Source of the DNA: Epiperipatus broadwayi
Taxonomy: Eukaryota; Onychophora; Udeonychophora; Euonychophora; Peripatidae
DNA length: 64,000 nt
Reading direction: 5' to 3'
NCBI GenBank assembly: GCA_028023455.1
Contig: JAQFVV010000013.1
Span: 6,216,811-6,280,810, forward strand
Every line of letters starts with the position of its first letter. Within the stretch, counting starts at the first letter, position 1. Below are positions 20,640 to 34,462 of this stretch, in pieces. The position numbers were made by a program, and so were the translations under genes. Under the pieces are notes generated by a model. The model had not been told where the DNA came from and did not search any database. It saw nothing but the letters and a program-made list of their open reading frames with translations.

Positions 20640-23600
20640 ATGGATAATTCCAAAATTTAAGTTCAAAATACTTGCTATAATATATACACTTTTAGCCCAG
20701 TTAGTGAAAATAATTGGTGCCCCAAAATGCATCATAAGTCAAAGACATTGCATTAAAAATAAGCAATTGTAATGAGTTTGTATGGGGAAAAAACTAATTT
20801 GTTACTTTTACTTCAAAATATCAAAAAATTCATTAAAAAAAAATTAAAGCTTAAACTGAAATAAATATTTTACTAAGCATATTATTAAAAAAAATTAATT
20901 ACCTATGGGTAAATGTATTATATAAAATATTTGGGTAGCTATACTTTTTAAAAATATAAATAATTTTTTCACTGATGGTCTGCCATTTTGTTTCTTAAGC
21001 AGCAAGATATTTTTTTCTAAGACACAATTTGTTAAAACAAAGCACAGAGAAAAAAACTAGTTACAATGCACATTTTAAAAATTAAAAAAAAAATTAACAC
21101 AAGTACATATTAAAATTATATTTTTGAATTTTTTTTATTTTTGTAATTAGTAGCCATACTATTAATATTTTTAAAAATAAAACTTTCATAAATTACATTT
21201 ATTTAACATTAACACAGTGAAAAGAAATAAAAAATTTCATAAAGAAATATAATGTATAGTTAATTGTTGAAATTTTAATAATCTAAATGATTACATCTTT
21301 TTTTTTCTTTTGATGGTATTAAAGATCTATTTTTTAACAACTATTTTCTTAAATATTGGAAACAAATTACAAAATTATTGATTTAAATTTGAGAAAATAA
21401 ATTATATTTCAGATTTATGTTTAGTAATCTTTGATTATATGAAGTTGATTATTAACTGTATAATGCACAAAATCATTTTTTCTTCTTACATTTGCAATAC
21501 TTATTATTTTACAATTATAATTAATATATTTTTTTATACTTCAGGCAAAATAATGATCATAAGAACATTAATTTATAATATTGATTGAATGAATGTGCAG
21601 TATTTTACATAATGTAGTCATTTTAAAATTGAATATTAATGCATTTAATTATTATACATCATCGAAGTATATTTTGATTTTTTACTGTACTGAATCAAGC
21701 TCATATTATTTTTCTTTTGTTGTCATTAATGATAAAAGTATTTTTTTACATTGGATATATTACAAATGAAAACAATGTCTGTCCTGTAATGACACTGGCT
21801 GAAAATAAGATAAGTTACATTAATCATATTTTATTCTATAATCAAAATAATATTGTTTTCTATATAATGAATAAACTCTTTATGACAATATACATTTTTA
21901 GAATCACTGTCAACATTTTATTTTGGATAACATGGATTTAGTGAAGTCACTATCCTATGATGCCATCAATTTTATAAAATGGTTGTCATTTTGAAAAAAA
22001 AAACAGGTGATTGTTTTTTTTAAAAAAAAATTGAATTTTTTTTAAGGAGCATGATAGCAACTAATCAATTGTAAATCAAAAGAATGGAAACAAATTGATG
22101 ACACCACCATAGAAAATCCTTGTTAAAGGTCTATTACTCACCAAGATAAAAGTATAAATAGAAGAATATAATGATACAGAAATATCATGCATGTCTTTCA
22201 TGCAAAATTCTTTTCAAAAGATTTAGAAATTTAATTTCAAGTAGCTTATTTACAGTCTACATAGGCAAATGAGTGTCTATATATTTTTAGTTAGAGCATA
22301 AAATAATAATAGAAACTTCTCAAATTCTCACCGTTTAATATCTGACCAATGTGATGAATATTGTCTTCTCATTGTTTTCCTATGATAAGGTGTAAAAAGG
22401 TCTCTGTTCATCAGTGGGTTAATTATTTAAAAGTCGATTTTACATTTATATATTGTATTCACATATACAATCACTGCATATAAAATAATAAGGCAAGATA
22501 GATGTTTACTTTAATTATGAAAAAACACAAAATATAAGAAAAGATGCATGCATAATTAAGAAAAGTGAGTTTGTTAAATACAAAGCATTTGCTTAAACAT
22601 ATTTAAAAATGTGAGGGACAAACACAATTAATAATTGGATTTTCATATCTAAATAAATTAAAATATAAATTTAAAAAAGTTATCTTACTAAACTTTCTAC
22701 AACATTCTAGTTAAAAAAAAAGAGAGAGAAAATATTAAAATAGTTGCCTCAATATGATAAAACAATACTAATAAAGTTTTTATTTTGTGTGTGTTCGAAA
22801 CAATTTTAATAAAGGCAAAGTTTGTTGGTAATAGAATATATTTAACAAAATATTTGAAATTATTTTTTATACAACATTAGTAAAAATAGACAAATTAATT
22901 ATATTTCTATGATAAGAAAATAAATTTGAAATTTGTTATGAATGATAAAATATTTTTAAATATTTTTTAATTAAAATAATTATTTATTAAGAAAAGTATT
23001 AAAATTTAAAGAGATATATAGAAAAATAAATGGTATTGTAATTTAAAAAAAGAAACTAACTATAATGTAGTTGGAAAAACAAAAGATTTGGAGAGGGAAG
23101 GCAGTTGCTTGTGATTTGTTTTTTATGCTATCATAGTAAAAAGAGTTTAAATAAAGAATTGTTAGAACTGACAAGAACAGCAATAAAAATTAAAAGTGTG
23201 GCTAATGATATCTATATCATTTGGACTCATAAATATTTGAAGAATATTGAAGCAAAGGGAGAAAGAGAAAAATATAGCTACTATAAATTTTAATATCATG
23301 TTATAATCTCTAAGTTTATTTTCTAAGCAAAATGATATGCAAATTTAGTTTTTTTTTAAAAAAAAGACTAAAATGAGATTAAAAAAAAACAACTAAATTT
23401 CGAATATGAAACATATTTTTTTCTTTCCTTTAATCAGATTAGAATACTACTTCATTAAAATGCCAGGATTTCATTAAGCCTTGTGAATAAAAAGGAGGAA
23501 CATTAGTAATAGTTTACTAGATCTAATCTGGAACACTTTTGAAACATATTTTGAATAACTCCAGCTGAAATGAAGAATTAGAGCTTATTTAAAAGACAGC

Positions 23601-23760
23601 TAGAAATTATAAGGCTATACTATTACTCTAAACAGAATTTTAATATTTGTCATAAAAAAGTAAATAACAATTTGGGTGAGTTTTATATTTAAATAGTGAT
23701 GTATATAATTATTATTTTTCTTGTAATTACAATAGTTTGTAATTAATGGATAATTTATTT
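20640..23760. other. AT-rich stretch without recognised features
   Basis: Only short chance ORFs (for example 74 codons near 21717) and homopolymer runs. No gene, RNA or definable repeat. Confidence 0.5.
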
Positions 23761-23878
23761 GTATTATATATATGTATAAGAATAAACTATATATATATGT
23801 ATATATATATTATATATATGTATAAGAATAAACTATAATATATGTATATACTATAGATAATATCTAGCAAAATATATA
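23761..23878. repeat. TA-rich duplication
   Basis: TATATATATGTATAAGAATAAACTATA occurs twice (given by its ends: TATATG and AACTAT) within a TA-rich run, next to the hairpin element that follows. Confidence 0.7.
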
Positions 23879-24028
23879 GTAAGTAGACAATTATCAACTA
23901 TTACAATAAGAAGCCTGGCTCAGCAAAATAATAAATATTGTTTTATACAAAAAAATATTACTGTAATAGTTGGTAATTGTTTTATACTAAAAATTTATTA
24001 CCACAATAGTTGATAATTGTCTACTTAC
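23879..24028. mobile_element. Short inverted-repeat element (MITE-like)
   Basis: The left arm GTAAGTAGACAATTATCAAC and its inverse GTTGATAATTGTCTACTTAC delimit 150 bp, and the pairing runs on into ACTATT and AATAGT. A partial third copy of the arm (GTAATAGTTGGTAATTG) lies inside at 23962-23980, a sign of rearrangement. No ORF. Flanking TA-rich DNA hides any target duplication. Confidence 0.75.
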
Positions 24029-24029
24029 T

Positions 24030-24590
24030 CTTGTAGAATAAATTTTATTATATATGTATGTAACCTGCAAAAAGAGCAAATAGATGAATGTATGGAGAGT
24101 TCATGATTTCTCAGTATCTTAAACATATCAAATAATAATGAGCTCAGGGATATATAGATAGCAGGATGAATAGATACTACAATGTTCAATTATGATCGAT
24201 TGACAACAAGTTGGGCACACAAAAATTGTAACCTTAAAAAATAGATTACAAATGGCAATGGCAGACCAGGTGAACAAACAGATTAAAAGCCACCCATACA
24301 ACAAAATATAAACTTAGGGTTATTGAAATAATAACTATGTAAGCAATGGACAGAGATGGTGAATTGCTAAGACTATACCAAGCAAGCAGCAAACAAAAAA
24401 CTCAATATAACCGAATAATCATAACCAAAATGTAAGTTCAATATTATTTTAAAAATACATAGGATAGCTCTGATGCATATATGCTGCTGCTGTAAAAGCA
24501 AAAGTATGTGCATTATTAATTATGACAAATGCAAAATCATCAAATTAGGAGGAGAGTTCTCTTTCTCTTTAAAACAAAAATATGACTCTT
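24030..24590. other. AT-rich spacer
   Basis: No gene or definable repeat seen before the LINE 3' end. Confidence 0.4.
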
Positions 24591-26625
24591 AAAAACTTTA
24601 TTTATAAATAATTTTATTGAAAAACCATATGTAATAATGATACAATTGTAAATCAAAAATAATAGTTATCCATGTTAGTCAGGCAACCAAATGTTCTGAT
24701 GTGGTTACTGGTGTTGTTAATCCAGCTTAATCAGGCTCCACGTGTTGTCAAATAAAAATCTGGAAGAGATTATTCTGTCCTTATGGCGAAATTCCTTTAG
24801 CTTGGAAATGAATGTGTCTTCAGGCTTGGGATGAGGAAAGGTAAATTTGTTGTGACATCTGGCCATCCAGATGGCATAAGTGAGAAAGGTTGAGAGTCTT
24901 GTGGTGACATAATCCCTGGACAGGAAGCAGCATTTAATATTTAAGATTTTGTTCAGGGAAATGTGGCAGTGGTAAGTAATGAAAGTTCTGATTTTGTCAT
25001 ATGCTGGGCAATCATTTATCATATGATCAAAGGTTTCACAGGTTCTATGGCAGTTATGACACATAGGATCTATATTCTTGAGGAATCTCCTGTAGTGCAG
25101 GAACCAGTTTGTCTGGAGTGAGTTCAGGTTGATTTTTACGAGAAAGTCCAGGAACCTTGGCTCCAGCTTGAGATGCTTGAAAAACCTGGTGACCACGTGA
25201 TTGTTACCACCGAGGTAAGGAATGGTAGAGTTTTGTGTGGGAAATAGCAGGCCATGAGCATCCCAAATGGAGATTTTTTGTCTGAATACTAGGGTAGAGT
25301 GGCCATTGTGAGCAAAAAGGTAGTCAAGTATCTGATTTAGCCAGCTTATCTTTGAAGGTGGAGGTCTGTCTGATGGAATGACTGGTTGTTCCGCTATAAT
25401 CTGGGGAAATTTCTTTTGTAGGATGTGGATCAGAGAGTGGCACTTTTGGTAGTATATAGAAAACGTTGCATGCAACGACATACCATTATTTTTACTATGT
25501 CGCTGCATGCGTTCAATTCCTATGGCTGCTGTTTTACCATTCCACAACAGCCGTGCACAGATTCGGTTGATTTTGGTATTGAAAGTCTTTGTCATATTAA
25601 TTATGGGTAGATAGTAGCTAATCTTTGCCATTACCTTGATATTGAGGAGAGAGATTTTCCCTTGCAGTGATAAATAAACCTTGGCAAGGTTTTTAACTGT
25701 GTTGGTGGCGGCTTCAATGATGGAATTCTGTATTTGTATCGACATGGCTTGCGGTGACTTGTATATGGGAAACCCCAAAAAGTTTTGGGGGTCTGCTGAG
25801 AAAGGCGATGATATCTTCTTGCCGGTGTTGATTTTCCAGGCCGATGACTTGTTGAGGTTGAAGGAAAGTTTGGAGGATTCGGAAAATTTTTTGATTATTT
25901 GTATGAGAGGTTTTAGATATTTTTGGGAGGGTAAGGTGACAAGGACATCATCCATGTAGGCAAATGCTTTACAGTGTTTCTTCAGCTGGGGTATATAGAT
26001 TCCTGGAAGTTCTGCCTCAATCTGTTTAAGAAGGGGGTTTAAGTAGAGTATAAATAGGAGACCGCTAAGTGGAGATCCTTGGGGTATGGATTTTGAAGGA
26101 ATAAAACCATCTGTAAAGAAACCATTCAGGGAAATGTGGACCAATCTGTTGTTTAGTAGATTGTCCAATATCTGAATGATTTGAGTAGGAATGTCTAGTG
26201 CTGAGAGGCAATTGAGCAGGATGTTGACATCTACTGAATCAAATGCTTCAGAGATGTCTAGCTGAACGGCAATGGGTTTGTATAGATTCTTGGATCTGAT
26301 ATGATCACAGAGAATTTTTTACCTCCCCAATTGCAGAGAGTGTGGATGAGCCCTTCTTTGCAAATTGCAACTGGGATATGTTGTCCAGAATAACATCTTG
26401 TATTTTCTCCTTGATCACACCTTCAATGACCTTTAATAGGATTGGGGTCATGGAGATTGGTCTTATGCTAGATAGAGCAGATGCGTCCCGGTTTTTCTTA
26501 AGAAAGGGGACCATCGCTATGGGATAAAGTTTGGGGATGATTTTTTTGCTGTTTGCAAACTTTATGCAGTATTTTATACAAAAAGTGAGGTTACTTTCAA
26601 TACTCTTTATCGAGCACATCTAAAA
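24590..26625 (-). pseudogene. LINE reverse transcriptase with C-terminal zinc knuckle, nearly intact ORF
   Basis: The long frame 26168-24717 (483 codons) starts inside the RT. Upstream in the same frame lies LDISEAFDSVDVN (motif A), then PQGSPLSGLLF (motif B, near residue 30 of the long frame), AYMDDVLV (motif C, near 70-77), the thumb with LGFPIYKS and LLWNGK, and near residue 380 a C-x2-C-x8-H-x4-C knuckle (CHNCHRTCETFDHMINDC). Farther upstream, IRPISMTPILLKVIE is the RT finger in a second frame (26619-26321). A single 1-base change in a six-base A run at 26315-26320 (T on the plus strand) separates the two frames. The 5' end is truncated near 26625, so no endonuclease is present. An AATAAA signal lies near 24605. 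The knuckle spacing and WNGK thumb recall L1/Tx1-type LINEs, but the clade is not certain. Confidence 0.9.
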
Positions 26626-26639
26626 TAGAATTACATTTT

Positions 26640-28980
26640 ATAATTGTAATTTTTATTCTAAATGATCAGATCTAAGGTATAGTTATTTTTTAGCAATGCC
26701 ACATGATTCTTTCTTAGAATAATTTTTATCTTAAGCATAGCAATTATATAAAACAATTTTTTATGAACAAATCTCAGGGTTCTTTCATAATTAATAATCT
26801 TAATTTTCTTTTTACTTCTTAAAACCAACCAAGAATGTGATTCTAATAACAATAATTGTCTAATTATTGTCTGATGGCAATAAGACATAATCTTTCATTT
26901 TGGATCAAACAATTATTAAATTTAGAATTAGGTTTAAACATGAAAAACTCTTATATTAAATTCAGTTATAACACACTATGATGACATTCATGATATTATG
27001 AGTAGAAAAGAGATTTTGTTGTACTCAAAATATCACACCAATAGGTTTTTTTTTAATCTTTTGCCAGAATAAAATAAAAAAAATCTTATGATCTTATAGT
27101 TTTAATCAAAATAAATGAAATAGAATAAAGTGATCTTATAATAGACATATAAAATGATCTAATCATTAAGGTAAATAAAATAATAATCTTCTTTGATGTT
27201 ATCTTAACATCAGTAATATAATTTTAAATAAAGTGACTCATATGTCCTTGTACTCTTGTCCTCTCAATGCATAAAATAAATAAATAGGTGTGTGTTATTA
27301 TTAGATTTCTGAAAGATGCAGATGATGATAATAATGATAGAGAAGCAAAAATCAATAATTAAAATATCATTTATTGACACTTATAACATTAATAAAGCAA
27401 AGATCAAGCTATTTTATAAACTTTATAAACAGCCAAAAATTACTAGTAAATTAGAAATTTTAATATGACTTCCTATAGGTTTAGTCAAATTCTCACTTTC
27501 ACTAATTTTGCTTGCTATTATATAGTCCCTATATGAAATGTATTCAATAATACTAAATAAGATAAAATCTTATCATCCTTTGGTAATGATGAATACTGAA
27601 GAAGATGTATAAATTTTATATAGCCATATGAACAATTATAAATTTAATAAATATTTTATAAGGTTTTAAACATCTGGATATGCTAACTAAGTACATCAAC
27701 AAGACATACACATCAAAAATCACTCTGATTTACAAAGGGTGCAACTGAAGAAATGGTTGGCATTACACATTACCTCAAAAATATCAAACACAAGCATAAA
27801 AACATGGTTATGCATCGCCCATAACTTTAAATAATATATGACTAAGAACCCATATTAAGAGATTGAGAAAGCAGAGGTAAAATAGAATGATATTATGAAT
27901 TCAAATAAACATCTACACATGAGGGCAATAAAGAGCTAGAATCTTGTCTCTTATGAAATATGAGAATGGACCACCAAAAAAGAGGGATTTGCCTACATAT
28001 AGCATTATATGCATAATAACATGAAAATATAATAAAACTTACTGGTACAAAGGTATAAAAATGAAAAAAATTTGATCTCTTAAAACAATAACGAATAAAT
28101 GATATATAAAACCAATAAAATAATAAATATAGTAAAAAATATAGTTAAATATATAAAATTGCAACAAAAATAATTTAATAATAAAATATATATTATCTTT
28201 ATGAACTCTGTCAAGCATTTATACATATTAAAATTAATTTCAAAAAGGGACAGATATAATTCACTCTAAAATATTTAGTACACTCTTTGAATATTCTGAG
28301 AACTTAACATGAAAATACATGTCAAACCTATACATAAAATTATTCAGAAAAAAATGAGAATAATGCATATAAACTAAAATAAATATTAAATTAAATATTT
28401 TATACTCATTTACCAATAAAATAAAGAGTAATTAATCTTGATGTATATATTATTACACTGGAAAAAGTTAAATAAAAGTTCTTGGATATACTAGAATTTA
28501 CAGGATGTCTAGACAACATTCTAAACTTAAACAATAATAGCAATTTAAAATATGAATTAAGCAAAAATTTGAAGTTACTAACATAAACAAAAATATATAG
28601 CATTCTAAATGGGTTAATGTAGACTAAATGGGTAAAATAATAAATAATATAATCATTGCATAATTTTATAATAATGTGTAGAATACAATAAGCATTATAC
28701 ATTTTAAATAGTACATTGGATAAATGAAATTAATATTTCTTTTGAAGAACACAAACATATAATTTTCTGACAAATATGAATGAAGAGTAAATATTCTGAA
28801 ATGGAGCATGGTGAAGAGTTTTTAAATCAATATTTCTGAAGACCAAATAGGGTGTGGTAATGAATTAAAATATACCCTTTGAAGAGCAAACATATTTTAA
28901 TAACTAGGAGCAAACACATTGACAATATATTTCATTCTTTTTAATTTGTTTATGGTTCTTGGTGCCATATTGAATTTTTA
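26640..28980. other. AT-rich stretch without recognised features
   Basis: It includes minus-strand ORFs of 76 and 98 codons (near 26770 and 28550) that match no family I know and are within chance length for this base composition. No RNA gene or clear repeat. Confidence 0.4.
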
Positions 28981-28984
28981 AAAA

Positions 28985-30580
28985 ACTGACTTTTTTTTTA
29001 TTAAGATAGAAGTTTATTGATGAGTTAGAAAAAAAAGAGGCAAATGAAAAACATGTACAATAAGTTACTAGAATCTGGTGAAAGTCTTTACATGTTCATA
29101 ATCAATGGCATGAGCTCTGTAAAAAAGGAAAGTTATTGTGATGCAGGTTAGATTTCTGGAAGAGTTATTCTCAACTATGTGCCTTTAAAAAGATAATAAG
29201 ATCTCTGGCTGCTGTAATTTTGATGATGCTTATAAAAGTTTTGAGTACCCTGGATCTGATCTGACCAAAGATGCATTTGCATCTGATCAGCCAAATTCTG
29301 AAGATAAGGAAAGTGGAAAGTCTTATGATGGAAAACATACCAGTGTTGATGGCTTTCTGAAAATATAGGATAATGTTCATGTTGGTTGATACATTTTTTG
29401 CAATATAAGCTCTTATTGTATTGAGGAGAGAACAGTCATTTATTAGGTGAGGGATGGATTCCTCAGCAGAACTACAGAGTTGGCAAGTAATGTTAAGGCT
29501 GGTGAAACCTTTCTTGAGAACTAGGAAGGAATTTGTGGGAAGAGAGTTGAGGTTGAACTATAAAATAAAGTCCATGTGCTTGGGTTCAAGGAACCAGCAT
29601 TGAGCTTTTTGATAAGTGATTTGTTATTTAGACCGAGTGTAACTTGGAAGTGCAGTTTGATTTTGGTGTGATCCCAATATGTTTTCTTGGTATCAAAGGT
29701 GTTGATTGTAATGTTTATGTGAGTGTTAACATGTGACCAAAGGTCTACAAGCTATTTTCTGTGATAAGGTGGAGGAGTGTCTGTAGGTTGAATAGGGGTG
29801 GAAGGATGTAAAATGATTTGCTTTGCTTGAATGAGGTGTAAAGCACCAATCACCTTCTGAAGATATAAAGTAGCTGTAGAAGGTAGGCTGATCCCCTCAA
29901 GTACTTTGAGCATGTGAGACTTGGCAAGGCTGATAGCCACTGCCTTGCCGAATTCAGCTTGTTTTGGAATGTTTTGGTGGGCTTAATTATAAAGAAGTAA
30001 TAATTATGCCATGGGAAAATCATCATGTTTAAGAGAGTGGTTTTTCCCAGAAGAGAAAGATATATTGCCAAGAGGGAATACTCTATATTTCTAGTTTTTT
30101 CTAAAATAGAGTTTTGAATCTGCTTGGTCATGGCATGGAGTGTCTTGGTGATGGGAAAGCCAAGAAAATTCTGAGGCTCTGAAGCAAAGATAGGGATAAT
30201 AGTTTTACCCATGAGAATTTTCCAAGAAGATTTTGAATAGTTTATTTCTGAGAGAAACTATTTAAGATGTCAAATAGAGCTGGCAGATATGATTTAGATG
30301 AAAGAAATATAGATATGTTGTCAATTTAAGATATATGGTGTATGTTGTGGTTGAGATCAGATACGAAAATTCCGGATAAATTTCTTTCTATTGCAAGCAA
30401 CAACAAGTTTATGTGTGTGATAAACGATAAGATAACAAGTAGAGAATCTTGGGGGAATGAAAATATGTGGTCTGATTCCCTGAGAATGCTGGCCATCTAG
30501 GGAAGTAAAGATTGAGTGATTGTGCAAAAGGTTAGCAATGATTCTAATAAAAGGATTTGGAACTGACTTAAGACACAATT
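28985..30580 (-). pseudogene. LINE copy of the same family as 24590-26625, decayed
   Basis: Minus-strand pieces line up with the better copy in the same order. These are IRIIANLLHNHSIFTSLDG (RT before motif B), SEPQNFLGFPITKTLHAM (compare DPQNFLGFPIYKSPQAM), YLSLLGKTTLLNM, a knuckle with the same C-x2-C-x8-H-x4-C spacing (CQLCSSAEESIPHLINDC, about 29490-29440), and RLSTFLIFRIWLIRCK (compare RLSTFLTYAIWMARCH). Motifs B and C are damaged and frames shift several times. The 3' end is at a T-run near 28990, which on the minus strand is the poly(A) tail. G+C is higher than in the flanks. An older copy than its neighbour. Confidence 0.85.
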
Positions 30581-30599
30581 TTTACAATAACTTCAGTTT

Positions 30600-32890
30600 T
30601 CATAATGTTAGAGCAAAAAGCTTTACATTGTCAGAGACTAGAATAATGAAGATAAACAATAAGGCTAAGACCAATAGTAATTACAATTTTAAAAATAAGA
30701 GAAAAAAAGAAATTTCAATATCTGAAATAATTATTACTTTATTATTTGTTCATAATTCTTAATTTATAATTAATTAAGTTTAAATTACATTTCCATTGAT
30801 AATTCCTTTATATTCCTCACAAAATCATCTTTCAAACCATATATAATACTTCTTACCTGAGATAATCCATAGCTTCTGAATCTCCAAAACTTATTGCATA
30901 AGAATTCTTCATTTTTATCTTGTACCCCAAAAGTTAACAAATCTCAAGGCGTCTATAGGAAAAAGATTCATCCTAATAAAATATACAAAAGAAATAATTT
31001 CCAGAAGGTGGATATGCAATTGTCATCATAGCAATTGGCTTATTGTCTATCTAAAATTAGAAATTGTAGGCTACTGTCTATATCAATGATAAAATGAGTT
31101 TCATCTCTTCATTTTATATTTTTTATGTACACCAATAATGTTTATATTCTTTATGCATATCAGTGATGCTATCTTGTTATATTTATTGTCCCACAGAGAT
31201 ATATTTTATTTGGCATATAACTCATTTTCTAGCTATAGATTTGAAAATAATGTGATTCAATGTGTGGGAAAACTACTGACTCCACAGCATGAATACCAAG
31301 GCATAGGCAAGAATCAGAATTTGATTCTTTGCCTGCATACAGTTTTATGTGGTATATACATTATCACCCCACACACCCCATTTAAAATCTCTCTTTATTA
31401 GTTTTAAGTGTTTATATTTTCACATGGTATTATGCCCAATAAATTTTGTGATTGCTTTATCAACTGCAATCTTTCATCTGATAATCAGTCTTAAAATTTA
31501 CATTGCACCACTCTATAATTTTTATATATAAAAATTACTTGTTATACAAACACAGAGCTGCAAATGAAAACACAACCATACTAATACAAATACAAACATA
31601 CTAATAAATTATTAAACCTTTTGAGAATCATTATGTCCATAAAATAAGGTTGCCTCAAACTTAGATCTGAGCCTCAAAATTACATTGTATATGAATACAA
31701 ATTTATAGGCTGTATAATAAAGAGCATAAATGATTTAATATTATATAATTTATATAATACACAGACACACCAATACAAATGCAAACAAATTAATAAATTA
31801 TACCATTTATCAAAAATTAAAAAAAAAATTAAGTACTATTCAAATAAAAAATAAAAATTGAATGCTTACAACCCAATATTCTGATTACATTTAGAAGACA
31901 AAAGTGATCATGTGATACATTTAGAAGACCTTGAAATGTGAATTATCAGCATAATTTTAATCCATTAATAATGCCTGTGGCTGATTAAAAATTTCTGTCT
32001 TTGTCTTCTCCATGCAGACTAGTAAACTGAGCAGAAAATAAAAAAATAAATGAACTTATTGAAAAATATTAATAAAAAATTCAAATTTTATCAGATTTCA
32101 ACATGAGATATGTAATTTGAAAGACATTTTAAAGCAGCAATGAATACTCAGATTTCTGTTGATGTCATGCTTGTAGATTTCATGTAATTTTAAAAAGAAA
32201 ACAAAATTTCAACGAATCGGTTGCTGCTGCTCCGAGTTCATGCTAAAAATGTTCAACATGTTTTAAATAATGCAATAATATTTTTATAAAACTCGCATTT
32301 GGGGAATATGTCAACAAATAAAGATCAATTTCTTGCAAAATACAACAAAAAATAAATAAAATTTCATATCTTCTTAAAACAGGACATTTTATAAATAATA
32401 TAGCATACTTAATAACTATAAGTCTTTATTAATAGCATGCAGATTAAATTGGCATTAAGTCAAATTCCTGTTATATTCTCCTTTTGAAGCATAATTTTAC
32501 TTCAAATAAAACAGATATTTATACTAATGTATTCAGCAATGAAAACTTCATTAATAGAAAAATGCATAAATAATGTTTCTTATATTAGTAATACATTTAG
32601 TTGCAAATCGTCTATAATATTGTTTTAAAAATGTAGCATGTAAAAAAATGAAGAAAACAAATGTTTCCTTATTTTGAAACAATATAATTACACGTTGAAA
32701 AATGAATGTTCATGAAATAAGTAGATGAATAACTTATTAATGACTATTAGTAAATATTAATATATTAGTAATTAATATTTGGAATTCCTTTATCATTTTC
32801 TGGCTCCTACTATTTTGAATAAAAGTTTATATTCAATAATAATATTGAATTAATCCAAAAGAGAATGCTTTAGCAAATGATAGTGATGTA
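30600..32890. other. AT-rich stretch without recognised features
   Basis: Short ORFs (87 codons near 31138 and others) have no recognisable motif. A small hairpin, AGGCAAGAATCA..TGATTCTTTGCCT, lies near 31310-31340. Nothing else is supported. Confidence 0.4.
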
Positions 32891-32895
32891 CAATA

Positions 32896-33330
32896 TTAAA
32901 TAAGCTGTGTTTTTAAAGCTATTTTAAAAATAGCAGATAGGTTATTTTCAGAATTAATAAAAAATTGTTTAAAAGTTCTAGTAATTAATTTAGGAATTAT
33001 CCTTCTTAAAATATAGTTTGAATATAATAAAACAAATAAATTTGAATTAATAAAATTTCTTACAATGCATACAGCTGTATTAATATGATGGGGTATTATG
33101 TCACTTCTTGCAATGTATGCATGAGTTAAAGAGCAATTTTCTATAGTGAGATTGAAATAATTTGAAGCATTGAATGTCTGTGTTAAAAGAATACCTGAAG
33201 AGATATTTATTTTAGTAAAGCATATTTCACTTAAATCTGTAGATAATAAACGGTTACAAAAAGTTACAACTTGAAAACATGAGATAAAGAGCAGGTGTGT
33301 GTGTCTCTGTGTGTAATTTTGACATACCAA
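32896..33330 (-). CDS. Unrecognised 144-codon ORF
   Basis: This is the longest open frame of the window not explained by a known element. With about 9 stop codons per 100 random codons at 25% G+C, a run of 144 is unlikely by chance. The product would contain NASNYFNLTIENCSLTHAY and a hydrophobic tail, with several N-glycosylation-type sites, but no family motif and no start context of note. The opposite strand also reads partly like protein (VKRIPEEIFILVKHISLK), with four stops, so the true coding strand may be the plus strand of a decayed gene. I do not assign a function. Confidence 0.3.
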   Translation of the reverse strand: MVCQNYTQRHTHLLFISCFQVVTFCNRLLSTDLSEICFTKINISSGILLTQTFNASNYFNLTIENCSLTHAYIARSDIIPHHINTAVCIVRNFINSNLFVLLYSNYILRRIIPKLITRTFKQFFINSENNLSAIFKIALKTQLI

Positions 33331-33339
33331 ACTTTTATA

Positions 33340-34450
33340 GAGTAAATTATATGATAGAAATTGATTGGATGAATGACAACTGAAATATCCATTCCAGACT
33401 ACCTAATCAACTGAAAATGCTTTAGTAAGTGAGCATAATTTTCTAAAAATAAATATAATTACTTAATTGTCTAGACATTAACTTTTTAAAATAATCATTA
33501 TTTAAAATAACTCATTATACATTTGGAAGTTATTTAAAATAAAATCATTACAGTAATAAAAAAAATACATACATTGTTTAAATACATTTTATTTTATTTT
33601 TTAAAATTTTCAGAACATCATCATTGAATATACACTGTATCTTTTTAAAAATAGATACATTTAATATATTTGAACATTAAATTAACTGTCAACATTTTTT
33701 TTTCAATTGGGAAGTATTCTTAAATAGTTAGCCAATTTCATGCACATACACATATTATTATTTAATTTTTTTTATCTAGGAATAGTAACTTAAATACATT
33801 AGTTAACTACTGGTTTGAAGATAACTAAATTCTTAATTAGCTAAACTTTTAAGATTTTCTAATGTAAAAATTAGATTATAAAACTAATAAATCAGCATTT
33901 ATAACTGTACTTTTAATTAAACTCTAAATGGATTAGCTAAACTATTAAAATTAGATTACATATTTTTTTAAACTAGTTTAAAGATTTAAGACGTTTTCTG
34001 AATTTTAATCTTATTTTAAAGTTCTTTCATAATATTTTAATTTAATAAAAGAATACAACAGTTAAGCCGAGACTATTTTTAACTTTATTATCCTAGAATG
34101 TGTAAAACTAAATTATTATGCTTTAAGTAAATAACAATTTTATGGTTAAGCAATTATAATTATAATCAATTTAAATTAACACATTTAAAAATTATTAAAG
34201 TACATTTATATGAGATTGCTTTTAATTAATACTATCTTATAATAGTTACTATGACATGGCTAATAAATTATAGATGCACTTTAATTATTATTATTATAAT
34301 TGCTATTGCATAAAAGTAAACTTTATATATATATATCATTGCAATACTTAACTGAAGGTCAATACAAATAAAATGTCTGTTAAATAAAAACTAATTATAA
34401 TAACAATAAAACTAATACATATAATAGTAATTAACTATTACATACAATCT
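33340..34450. other. AT-rich stretch without recognised features
   Basis: Runs of A/T with no supported gene, RNA or repeat. Confidence 0.5.
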
Positions 34451-34462
34451 TTTAATCCAGGA

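Noticed and set aside
25425-25959. Plus-strand frames of 61 and 92 codons
   Set aside because: They are antisense shadows of the LINE reverse transcriptase on the minus strand.
26342-26527. Plus-strand frame of 61 codons
   Set aside because: Antisense to the RT finger region of the same LINE.
28406-28702. 98-codon minus-strand frame
   Set aside because: Hydrophobic, low-complexity reading without a motif. Frames of this length are expected by chance at this base composition.
33100-33240. Plus-strand protein-like reading with TGA stops, as if TGA coded Trp (mitochondrial insert)
   Set aside because: A TAA stop also interrupts it and no mitochondrial protein is recognisable.
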